From IMG/VR virus record IMGVR_UViG_3300032516_005626, positions 1 to 35,693 of that record: a DNA stretch of 35,693 nt. The stretch is one strand, 5' to 3'. The position numbers and the translations under genes were made by a program. The notes under the pieces were generated by a model. It had not been told where the DNA came from and ran no database searches. It saw nothing but the letters and a program-made list of their open reading frames with translations. This DNA is from a virus. Positions 1 to 5,037 of this stretch are shown here, piece by piece (the stretch's first letter is position 1; every line of letters begins with the position of its first letter).

Positions 1-8
1 GTTAATTT

Positions 9-31
9 GTGAAACAAACAATTTGCTTCAC
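9..31 (-). other. Hairpin downstream of pentapeptide gene
   Basis: A perfect 10-bp inverted repeat (GTGAAGCAAA on the minus strand, one G-U pair) with a 3-nt loop lies 7 nt past the stop of the pentapeptide-repeat gene. It could end or stabilise that transcript. No T-run follows on the minus strand, so it is not a textbook rho-independent terminator. Confidence 0.35.
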
Positions 32-38
32 TTGTTAG

Positions 39-554
39 TTAACCAATAACAACACCTAAATTAACAAAAATTATTTCCATCTGTTCTTTTGTAATTTTTG
101 CTCCACTCAGGTTTGCTCCACGCAGGTTGGCTTCACGCAGGTTGGCTTCACGCAGGTTGGCTTCACGCAGGTCTGCTCCATACAGGTTTGCTCCACGCAG
201 GTCTGCTCCACTCAGGTTGGCTTCACGCAGGTTGGCTCCACGCAGGTCTGCTCCATACAGGTTTGCTCCACGCAGGTTGGCTTCACGCAGGTTGGCTTCA
301 CGCAGGTTGGCTTCACGCAGGTCTGCTCCATTCATGTCTGCTCCACACATGTCTGCTCCATACAGGTTGGCTTCACACAGGTTTGCTCCACTCAGGTTTG
401 CTCCATTCATGTCTGCTCCATACAGGTTTGCTCCAATCAGGTCTGCTCCATACAGGTCTGCCCCACTCAGGTTTGCTCCACTCATGTTTGCTCCACTCAG
501 GTCTGCTTCACGCAAGTTAGCTTTAGCTTTTATTTCATAACCATTTACGTTCAT
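39..554 (-). CDS. Pentapeptide-repeat protein
   Basis: This 171-residue protein is almost entirely pentapeptide repeats of the A(D/N)LXX type, for example ANLRE, ADLSG and ANMSG, from about residue 12 to 155, ending in a short hydrophobic tail. Such repeats fold as a right-handed quadrilateral beta-helix. Some family members mimic DNA and protect gyrase; most have no known role. No enzymatic domain is visible. The start is supported by AGGAG about 8 nt upstream. The gene has its own copy of the conserved promoter at 590-648. The repeat also exists in the DNA as 15-bp units, which creates long meaningless open frames on the other strand. The family is certain and the function unknown. Confidence 0.9.
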   Translation of the reverse strand: MNVNGYEIKAKANLREADLSGANMSGANLSGADLYGADLIGANLYGADMNGANLSGANLCEANLYGADMCGADMNGADLREANLREANLREANLRGANLYGADLRGANLREANLSGADLRGANLYGADLREANLREANLREANLRGANLSGAKITKEQMEIIFVNLGVVIG

Positions 555-589
555 TTCTGTTTCTCCTGAAGATTAATATTTATTTGCCT

Positions 590-648
590 TCTCTCACTAA
601 TTAAATTATACGGGATGATTTAGAAAAAGCCAAATGAAATCTTAGGAA
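590..648 (-). promoter_or_regulatory. Conserved phage promoter, copy 1
   Basis: On the minus strand, TTGGCT (628-633) and TATAAT (605-610) are separated by 17 bp. The flanks match five other sites: TTTCATTTGG over the -35, CATCCCG before the -10 and TTTAATTAGTGAGAGA after it. It points at the pentapeptide-repeat gene, whose start is about 50 nt downstream. Confidence 0.85.
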
Positions 649-658
649 AAAGAAAAAT

Positions 659-1024
659 TTATTTTATTCCATGAACAGAATTTGAATAGGACATTCCATA
701 CAATCCTGCCAACCACAAAAGAAACAAAGCCACAAAACCAAAGAAAGCATAAAAAGCTATTGAAATTAATATTCGAATAACTCTTACTTTTCGAACAGCA
801 TACCAAGTTAACAATACACTTCCCAATAAAATCCAGGGCAAAAACTTGTGATTTTGAAATATGTTTTCCCCGTGCCAAATGCGATAACCCCAACTATAAA
901 CATACATCATTAGAATAAATTCAAAATATGCTAATCCAATTATGACAGTCACGACGCAATTATACAAATAAGCTATTGGGTTTTGTGAAAATTCAGGTTG
1001 TCTATTTTGAATGTCGCAATCCAT
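659..1024 (-). CDS. Small membrane protein
   Basis: This 121-residue hypothetical protein has three hydrophobic stretches likely to cross the membrane: near residues 20-42 (VVTVIIGLAYFEFILMMYVY), near 61-78 (FLPWILLGSVLLTWYAV) and near 85-115 (ILISIAFYAFFGFVALFLLW). A short polar N-terminus precedes them. I chose the ATG at 1024 because GGAGG lies 8 nt upstream; the upstream TTG at 1039 overlaps that site. Copy 2 of the conserved promoter lies just upstream, so the gene is probably transcribed alone. I recognise no family. Three helices and its position among accessory genes would also fit a holin-like or superinfection protein, but nothing here proves it. Confidence 0.7.
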   Translation of the reverse strand: MDCDIQNRQPEFSQNPIAYLYNCVVTVIIGLAYFEFILMMYVYSWGYRIWHGENIFQNHKFLPWILLGSVLLTWYAVRKVRVIRILISIAFYAFFGFVALFLLWLAGLYGMSYSNSVHGIK

Positions 1025-1058
1025 CTTAGTTTCCTCCAAAGTATTGTTTAGTTTTTCA

Positions 1059-1112
1059 TCTCACTAATTAAACTATACAGGATATTTTGAGAAAACCAAA
1101 TGAAATCTTAAG
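1059..1112 (-). promoter_or_regulatory. Conserved phage promoter, copy 2
   Basis: On the minus strand, TTGGTT (1094-1099) and TATAGT (1072-1077) are separated by 16 bp, with TTTCATTTGG upstream and TTTAATTAGTGAGA downstream. The -10 box and the CATCCCG element (here TATCCTG) differ slightly from the other copies. It drives the membrane protein gene and lies between that gene and the tRNA cluster. Confidence 0.8.
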
Positions 1113-1139
1113 AAAATTATAATTTTTCCAAAAATAATT

Positions 1140-1210
1140 TTGCCCTGTTAGGAATCGAACCGAACCTAAGAAATTCAAAGTCTCTTGTGCTTCCACTACA
1201 CTACAGGGCA
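1140..1210 (-). tRNA. tRNA-Gln (UUG)
   Basis: The acceptor stem TGCCCTG/CAGGGCA pairs fully. The anticodon stem AGAGA/TTTCT encloses the loop CTTTGAA, giving anticodon TTG. The T-loop TTCGATT is canonical; the T-stem has one mismatch. The discriminator is A and CCA is not encoded. It is the most downstream member of a cluster of six. Confidence 0.85.
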
Positions 1211-1212
1211 AG

Positions 1213-1283
1213 GTAACCATGGGAATTCGAATCCCAACTCGCAGACTCACAATCTGCTGTGCTACCAGTTACACTATGGCCAC
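1213..1283 (-). tRNA. tRNA-His (GUG)
   Basis: The anticodon stem GCAGA/TCTGC encloses the loop TTGTGAG, anticodon GTG. The base before the acceptor stem is G and the discriminator is C, the G(-1):C73 pair diagnostic of tRNA-His. The T-loop is TTCGAAT. It lies 2 nt from tRNA-Gln. Confidence 0.9.
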
Positions 1284-1284
1284 A

Positions 1285-1357
1285 CACGTACGAAAGGAAT
1301 CGAACCTCCCCACAGGGTTTTGGAGACCCTATCGCCAGCCTTGGAACATTCGCACGT
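1285..1357 (-). tRNA. tRNA-Trp (CCA)
   Basis: The acceptor ACGTGCG/CGTACGT pairs over 7 bp with one G-U. The anticodon stem AGGGT/ACCCT encloses CTCCAAA, anticodon CCA, and the discriminator is G. The D-arm pairs poorly and position 8 is A instead of T, so the core looks relaxed, but isotype and boundaries are clear. Confidence 0.85.
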
Positions 1358-1361
1358 ATAA

Positions 1362-1453
1362 TGGCCGAGGCAGGATTCGAACCTACATATCATTCTTGTG
1401 ATCGCTAATTTCAGCGAAATTTAGAACAGTACTTCTATTTGTACTACTCGGCC
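1362..1453 (-). tRNA. tRNA-like gene, isotype unresolved (92 nt)
   Basis: The ends are excellent: acceptor GGCCGAG/CTCGGCC, discriminator A, and T-arm GTAGG-TTCGAAT-CCTGC. A GTAC/GTAC D-stem is present, but its 8-nt loop lacks the usual GG. With canonical spacing the anticodon stem is GTTCT/AGAAT, followed by a 5-nt variable loop. That leaves 26 nt where a 7-nt loop belongs, 19 nt too many, and the insert folds as a TCGCT/AGCGA hairpin. Read instead as a long-variable-arm tRNA, a 4-bp AATT stem presents TCGCTGA, that is Ser(GCU) with C33, but the 5' half is then about 4-5 nt too long. It could be an interrupted, decayed or unusual tRNA. Confidence 0.6.
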
Positions 1454-1468
1454 ATATTCACTTTTCAA

Positions 1469-1552
1469 TGCCCCAAGTAGGAGTCGAACCTACACGTCCC
1501 AAGGGACAAGGGCTTTTAAGACCATTGCGTCTGCCAGTTCCGCCATTGGGGC
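1469..1552 (-). tRNA. tRNA-Leu (UAA)
   Basis: This 84-nt type II tRNA has acceptor GCCCCAA/TTGGGGC and discriminator A. The anticodon loop CTTAAAA gives TAA, in a stem with one mismatch. A long variable arm (GTCCC/GGGAC) is present and the T-arm is GTAGG/CCTAC. Size, variable arm and A73 all fit leucine. Confidence 0.88.
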
Positions 1553-1554
1553 CA

Positions 1555-1626
1555 TACTCCCAAGGAGAATCGAACTCCTATTTTAGGATTGAAGGTCCTA
1601 TATCCTAACCGTTAGACGATGGGAGC
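1555..1626 (-). tRNA. tRNA-Glu (UUC) with C33
   Basis: The acceptor GCTCCCA/TGGGAGT has a G1-U72 pair; the D-arm closely follows bacterial tRNA-Glu (TCGTCTAACGG). A perfect TAGGA/TCCTA stem encloses CCTTCAA, anticodon TTC. Position 33 is C instead of the near-universal U. It is the first tRNA of the cluster and begins 8 nt after the stop of the Cys-rich gene, so it is probably cotranscribed with it. Confidence 0.88.
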
Positions 1627-1633
1627 ATTAAAA

Positions 1634-1870
1634 TTAATAATCTCCAAATATTCCTTGATACTCTTCTGGCCTGTCTCTCTCAACATTTCTTTCTCGAAAG
1701 ATGGGAGGATTATATGCAGAAATGCATGTCCCTGTCCGATTGTTTCGAAGATGCTCCTGCCCACAAGTCCCACCACACTTAGTTCCTGTGCAACCACAAA
1801 GAACTTCTCCCTGAAGGTTTACATGCCTACTAGGAGTTTCTACAACTTTCTGCTCTTTTGTCTTTGACAT
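1634..1870 (-). CDS. Small cysteine-rich hypothetical protein
   Basis: This 78-residue protein has four cysteines packed between residues 25 and 36 (CGCTGTKCGGTC), with one more at about residue 49. That pattern could bind a metal ion, but I recognise no named zinc-ribbon or ferredoxin family. The C-terminal half is charged (ERNVERDRPEEY). An AGGGA ribosome binding site lies 8-10 nt before the ATG. It sits between the 1916-2299 gene and tRNA-Glu on the same strand, so promoter copy 3 probably transcribes all of them. Confidence 0.65.
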   Translation of the reverse strand: MSKTKEQKVVETPSRHVNLQGEVLCGCTGTKCGGTCGQEHLRNNRTGTCISAYNPPIFRERNVERDRPEEYQGIFGDY

Positions 1871-1915
1871 TTTAGTTTCCCTTTAAAAGATTAAGTATAT
1901 TTTTATTCTTCCTGT

Positions 1916-2299
1916 TTACAATTTGTTAATGTTCTCAACATTCCAATTTTGCCAAGGATCATTGATCTTTCCGGAAATCTGAAAATCCATATCATGTCCA
2001 TTTCTTCCTGAGGGAATATGTTCATAAGAAAAGTGTGGTGTTGCCATAAATTCGGGTAAACTCGGATCATTGCAAGAATTCAACCAGATTCGAACATCCA
2101 CTTGATATCGAGCAATTATATGCCGAAAATCCCCCAGACGATTTGAATTTATCAAAGAAGAAGATGCATCAATAAAATTTTCTTTTCTTCCTTTAAGAGG
2201 AATATCCTCTACAAGAGAAGGACATTCAATTCCACAATCTAAAACCAATTTCTTGAGGATATCCTCAATTAGTTTTTTGGTTTGTTTATCTGTAAGCAT
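1916..2299 (-). CDS. Hypothetical protein, 127 aa
   Basis: The N-terminal 20 residues are lysine-rich and probably helical (DKQTKKLIEDILKKLV). The middle and C-terminal parts contain WLNSCNDPSLPEF and DPWQNWNVENINKL. I recognise no family, signal peptide or membrane segment. The ribosome binding site is weak (TTGGAAAA). The gene is the first after promoter copy 3 and is followed at 45 nt by the Cys-rich gene and the tRNA cluster. Coding status is inferred from the clean frame, the promoter and the spacing. Confidence 0.65.
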   Translation of the reverse strand: MLTDKQTKKLIEDILKKLVLDCGIECPSLVEDIPLKGRKENFIDASSSLINSNRLGDFRHIIARYQVDVRIWLNSCNDPSLPEFMATPHFSYEHIPSGRNGHDMDFQISGKINDPWQNWNVENINKL

Positions 2300-2333
2300 C
2301 TTATTTTTCCAAGTAAAGTTTTGATTTTAGTTT

Positions 2334-2388
2334 TCTCTCACTAATTAAATTATACGGGATGATTCTGAAAAACCAAATGAAATCTTAA
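2334..2388 (-). promoter_or_regulatory. Conserved phage promoter, copy 3
   Basis: On the minus strand, TTGGTT (2371-2376) and TATAAT (2349-2354) are separated by 16 bp, with the CATCCCG and TTTAATTAGTGAGAGA flanks. Its upstream edge touches the stop codon of the sigma-like gene. It should drive 1916-2299, 1634-1870 and the tRNA cluster. Confidence 0.85.
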
Positions 2389-2876
2389 GAAAATTTCGAA
2401 ATATTTTTTCTTAATTGCTTCAAAGCCTTCTTACACCTCAGAATCAAAGTGGCTGCAGGAATATCCATCCTCTTTGATATTTCATCCCATGAAAGTTCTG
2501 ATAAAAATCGAAGCTGTATCATTCTCCTATCCATAGAATTTAATATATCTAGACTCTTCAAAACTTCTATCTCTTCCAAATTGTTTATTTCCTTCTCATC
2601 TGGAAATAGTTCTATGTCCTCCCCAAAAGAATGTTCTCCTTTCGATTTAATCCAACACTTAGCAGCATATCTCCGCATGCTTTGCAGACAGCTTCTTTTC
2701 AAACTATTTTCATCTGCTGTTCTTTTATATCGAATAACCTGATACCAACCTTCTGAAATAAATTCTTCTTTTGAAATCTGCGAATATTTAAAAGAGGATA
2801 TTTCCGCTGCTGAAACTAACACTTTCCAAGAAGAATCGTCCAAAAAGTTACTTCGATTTGTTATTGGCCTGCCCAT
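2385..2876 (-). CDS. Sigma-70-like RNA polymerase sigma factor
   Basis: Residues about 105-160 form a sigma-70 region 4: DRRMIQLRFLSELSWDEISK followed by a recognition-helix segment RMDIPAATLILRCKKALKQL. The first 80 residues may hold a reduced region 2 (EEFISEGWYQVIRYKR, then LKRSCLQSMRRYAAKCW). At 163 residues it is short, like ECF or phage sigma factors. It presumably redirects host RNA polymerase to a class of phage promoters. The ATG at 2876 has GGAG about 10 nt upstream; a TTG one codon earlier is the alternative. The start overlaps the end of the cREC gene. The gene is last in the unit from promoter copy 4. I am confident of region 4 and less so of region 2. Confidence 0.75.
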   Translation of the reverse strand: MGRPITNRSNFLDDSSWKVLVSAAEISSFKYSQISKEEFISEGWYQVIRYKRTADENSLKRSCLQSMRRYAAKCWIKSKGEHSFGEDIELFPDEKEINNLEEIEVLKSLDILNSMDRRMIQLRFLSELSWDEISKRMDIPAATLILRCKKALKQLRKNISKFS

Positions 2877-3177
2877 CAAGTTGTTTCTCCTTAATATGCT
2901 TCTCTATCCTAGAAAAAACAGTAAGAATCTTTTCCTTGCCTACAGGGTTCCAAGAATGGCAATACATCCTCGGAGGCTGAAAATCTTCTGTAAAGGCCTT
3001 TTCTTCGATCCAACAGGCAACATCATAACCTGATTTGGTGTCAAAATGACCTAAATCATGATCCAAACTGATAGCTTCTACACCGCCTGTTTCTAACAGA
3101 CCTATAGCTTCGTTGGTTGTTCGAACAAGAGTCCAACCAACATAAGGATCTCTGTAGTCATCTAGAAAAACTTTCAT
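2848..3177 (-). CDS. cREC receiver-like domain protein
   Basis: The 109-residue protein begins MKVFLDDYRDP and continues ISLDHDLG (about residues 35-42), SGYDVACWIEE and CHSWNPVG. These are the conserved blocks of the cyclic-phosphate processing receiver-like domain (cREC), a CheY-like fold proposed from comparative genomics to act in nucleotide or RNA repair settings. I chose the ATG at 3177, which has GGAG 8 nt upstream and shares one base with the TGA of the preceding small gene; the longer frame from 3195 overlaps that ribosome binding site. The basic C-terminus (KEKQLDGQANNKSK) overlaps the start of the sigma-like gene, so the two are translationally linked. Confidence 0.75.
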   Translation of the reverse strand: MKVFLDDYRDPYVGWTLVRTTNEAIGLLETGGVEAISLDHDLGHFDTKSGYDVACWIEEKAFTEDFQPPRMYCHSWNPVGKEKILTVFSRIEKHIKEKQLDGQANNKSK

Positions 3178-3391
3178 CAATAATCTCCATCGCACAAAAT
3201 TGTAGCACTATATTTTGAAGAAGAGATCTGCTCCAGGGTATATGGGACTTTTGAAGAATCCTTCAAACCTCGCTTTTAAGCTCCGCATCCAAAAGCAGCG
3301 TTGCCTCTACTTCATTTCTTGCTATAACTACTACTGAAGCCACTCCAACTGGATAAAATTGATCATGATCTGTACATACAAAAATCTTCAT
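3177..3391 (-). pseudogene. Small phage protein gene with a -1 frameshift
   Basis: A good AGAGAGGTG site precedes the ATG at 3391. The frame reads MKIFVCTDHDQFYPVGVASV through LLLDAELK, then stops at 3263. The frame one base back continues sensibly from the same point as RGLKDSSKVPYTLEQ and ends SATILCDGDY at 3177-3179, sharing a base with the next ATG. The break lies at four A's (3274-3277, T on the plus strand); a fifth would restore a 71-residue protein. From memory, small phage proteins that start MK.FVCTDHD and end LCDGNY exist, with unknown function. The cause is a recent mutation, a homopolymer error or, less likely, frameshifting. Confidence 0.7.
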
Positions 3392-3410
3392 TTTTCACCT
3401 CTCTAAATAA

Positions 3411-3947
3411 TCAATATTTACCTGCTCGGATATATTCCAGATAAGAGAGCAACAATTCTCGAGCTTCCTTTTCAGTTCTGCCGGCCGCAACATAATCTGG
3501 CAACATAAACTGGAAGATCTCTTCATCTGTCTTTCCTTCTGCAATGAGAGGCTTCACCTTCTTAGCGACGCCAGAAACACGCTTGTTAGATTTGGCCTTC
3601 TGATGATCAATCATTGTATCTATCCATGGACCTCCATCCAATTTTCCTTCCGGGACTTTAGAAAATTCATCAAGTACAACAGTACTGATAACCTCGGGAG
3701 AAGATTTTGGTTTTACTCCACCTTCTAACTCTTTCTTCTCTTCAGCTTCTGGATCCTCCGGAGATAAAGCATGATTCTCAAACTTGACTCCAAAATATTG
3801 AGCCAAATCTTTGCCACGCCTTAAAAGATCATTATAAGTGGTGGTCACAAACAAAAGGTATTTATAACCATCCTCTGTTTGACGATAAATTCCATATTCA
3901 TCGCCCATTGTCATCTTACCAACAATTTTCTTAATTCCTATTATCAT
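3411..3947 (-). CDS. Hypothetical protein, 178 aa
   Basis: The N-terminal 60 residues look like a small alpha/beta domain (MIIGIKKIVGKMTMGDEYGI, then KYLLFVTTTYNDLLRRGK). A charged linker rich in E and K follows at about residues 60-80, then a helical C-terminal part (SGVAKKVKPLIAEGKTDEEI, then TEKEARELLLSYLEYI). I recognise no family. I start at the ATG at 3947, which overlaps the upstream stop as ATGA and has GGAAGGAA 6-8 nt before it; the longer frame to 4040 only shadows the upstream gene. It is the second gene of the unit from promoter copy 4. Confidence 0.7.
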   Translation of the reverse strand: MIIGIKKIVGKMTMGDEYGIYRQTEDGYKYLLFVTTTYNDLLRRGKDLAQYFGVKFENHALSPEDPEAEEKKELEGGVKPKSSPEVISTVVLDEFSKVPEGKLDGGPWIDTMIDHQKAKSNKRVSGVAKKVKPLIAEGKTDEEIFQFMLPDYVAAGRTEKEARELLLSYLEYIRAGKY

Positions 3948-4186
3948 TTTTGTTCCTTCCAAACAAGTATAGGCAGAATTCCAAATTCTAAGGAAGATGT
4001 TTCTTCCCCAATATGCTTCAAAAGATAACAACGAACACATCTTGGATAATCAATATCTTTTTCTCCATTATTCACATTATATTTCCCATTCCAACCTCCA
4101 TGGAAATTGGATGGATTCTCATCAGAACAAGAAATTCTGGAATGTTCTGGAGCAATAAAATCAACCATTTCTCTTGTAAGTATCAT
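3944..4186 (-). CDS. Hypothetical protein, 80 aa
   Basis: This small acidic protein has a CVRC pair near residue 50 and aromatic-rich segments (NFHGGWNGKYNVNNGEKDID). No family is recognised; the lone CXXC could be half of a metal site. The start has AAAGGAA about 8 nt upstream, and promoter copy 4 lies 33-95 nt upstream. It is the first gene of a five-gene unit (this, 3411-3947, the frameshifted small gene, cREC, sigma) joined by overlaps or short gaps. Confidence 0.65.
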   Translation of the reverse strand: MILTREMVDFIAPEHSRISCSDENPSNFHGGWNGKYNVNNGEKDIDYPRCVRCYLLKHIGEETSSLEFGILPILVWKEQK

Positions 4187-4218
4187 TCAAAATTCCTTTC
4201 GCCTTCAAGTTTTACTTT

Positions 4219-4281
4219 CTCTCTCACTACTTAAATTATACGGGATGAATTGAAAAAGCCAAATGAAAAATTGAAAAATCA
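4219..4281 (-). promoter_or_regulatory. Conserved phage promoter, copy 4
   Basis: On the minus strand, TTGGCT (4257-4262) and TATAAT (4235-4240) are separated by 16 bp, with the CATCCCG and TTTAAGTAGTGAGAGA flanks. Its upstream side (CAATTTTTCATTTGG) matches copy 6 better than the AAGATTTCATTTGG of copies 1, 2, 3 and 5. It drives the five-gene unit that ends with the sigma-like gene. Confidence 0.85.
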
Positions 4282-4293
4282 AAAATAAATTTT

Positions 4294-4623
4294 TCAAAAT
4301 GGCACCTTATCCTTATAAACTTCATTGCCTTGCAAATCATAATATCTACGTATGTTTTCCTCTATAGTTACTATCTCAAGATTATCTCTTTGATTATTAA
4401 AATGATCTCCATCTATATGATCAACTGTTTTATCCCCATAACAACTTGCTATTAAACGGTGCATTCTAAGAGTAATTACCCTCTTACCGTTTCTTACAGA
4501 ACGACAAGCATAATCCCCGCTTCTACTGTGTTTAACACGCCAAGTGAATTGATTCAAAAAATCAAAATCCACATTGGATACTTTGACAGTAAAATCACGA
4601 TTTGATAATGGAATTTCTTTCAT
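4294..4623 (-). CDS. HNH endonuclease (HNH_3 type)
   Basis: The 109-residue protein has the layout of small free-standing phage HNH nucleases. The N-terminus is MKEIPLSNRDFTVKV, followed by DFDFLNQFTWRVKHS, MHRLIA near residue 54, and the HNH core VDHIDGDHFNNQRDNLEIVT at about residues 67-86. These enzymes nick or cut double-stranded DNA and often behave as selfish homing elements. The ribosome binding site is weak. About 250 nt of leader separate it from promoter copy 5. It lies between two promoter-bounded units and interrupts no visible gene. Confidence 0.88.
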   Translation of the reverse strand: MKEIPLSNRDFTVKVSNVDFDFLNQFTWRVKHSRSGDYACRSVRNGKRVITLRMHRLIASCYGDKTVDHIDGDHFNNQRDNLEIVTIEENIRRYYDLQGNEVYKDKVPF

Positions 4624-4879
4624 CAGATCTTACTCAATTGCAAGATTAGATAGATCTAGTTCTTCCCCTTATTTTCCCTTAATAAAAATTTTAGAGGATT
4701 TTACCAAAACACACAAATCTGCATTGTAAACTTTGTCCATCCCACTATTTGAATCTGACAACATTTTCCGAGTTTTGATTCGTTATGAGCTTTTATTCAC
4801 AATGCAGAATTATGGGTTTTAGCCGTCTCGCATAGCAACCTCCTCTCTTAAACATATACTTTCAAAGGCACTATACTAA
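4624..4879 (-). promoter_or_regulatory. Long leader with four-codon ORF and long-range inverted repeat
   Basis: This is the probable 5' leader of the HNH mRNA, made from promoter copy 5. A strong GGAGG lies 5 nt before an ATG at 4833 that opens only ATG CGA GAC GGC TAA (4819-4833, MRDG). Further on, a perfect 10-nt inverted repeat (4718-4727 with 4799-4808, TCTGCATTGT/ACAATGCAGA) could close a domain of about 70 nt. The region may be a regulatory or noncoding RNA, or the relic of a lost gene. I match it to no known riboswitch. Confidence 0.4.
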
Positions 4880-4930
4880 TACTTATATTATACGGGATGA
4901 TTTAGAAAAAGCCAAATGAAATCTTAGGAA
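4880..4930 (-). promoter_or_regulatory. Conserved phage promoter, copy 5 (leftward of divergent pair)
   Basis: On the minus strand, TTGGCT (4910-4915) and TATAAT (4887-4892) are separated by 17 bp, with CATCCCG. The sequence after the -10 (ATAAGTATTAG) departs from the TTTAATTAGTGAGAGA found at the other copies. It directs the leader and HNH gene. Confidence 0.8.
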
Positions 4931-4957
4931 AAGAAAAATTTATTTTTGATTCTTCAA

Positions 4958-5009
4958 TTTTTCATTTGGTTTTCTCAATTCATCCCGTATAATTTAATTA
5001 GTGAGAGAA
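4958..5009 (+). promoter_or_regulatory. Conserved phage promoter, copy 6 (rightward of divergent pair)
   Basis: TTGGTT (4966-4971) and TATAAT (4988-4993) are separated by 16 bp, with TTTCATTTGG, CATCCCG and TTTAATTAGTGAGAGA all present. It is the only copy on the plus strand and lies 50 bp back-to-back from copy 5 across an A/T-rich segment that may serve both as UP element. It drives the DUF932 gene. Confidence 0.88.
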
Positions 5010-5037
5010 AACATTATTAATCTTTAGGAGAAACAAA

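Noticed and set aside
110-520. CRISPR-like regular short repeats
   Set aside because: The period is 15 bp with no spacers; it is the coding repeat of the pentapeptide protein.
98-540. Two plus-strand open frames with repeated LLHAG or ASRR units
   Set aside because: They are mirror frames of the 15-bp pentapeptide-coding repeats on the minus strand and have no ribosome site or promoter.
1362-1453. Amber suppressor tRNA reading (TTCTAAA loop, anticodon CTA)
   Set aside because: The flanking bases cannot form an anticodon stem around that loop.
3177-3391. Programmed -1 ribosomal frameshift
   Set aside because: The zero-frame codons at the A-run are not a slippery heptamer and no stimulatory stem is evident; a one-base indel is simpler.
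4013-4234. Plus-strand open frame of 73 codons
   Set aside because: It lies opposite well-supported minus-strand genes and a promoter, and has no recognisable protein features.
1059-5009. The conserved blocks as recombination or attachment sites
   Set aside because: Every copy has -35 and -10 boxes at promoter spacing and correct orientation in front of a gene, so promoter is the better explanation.
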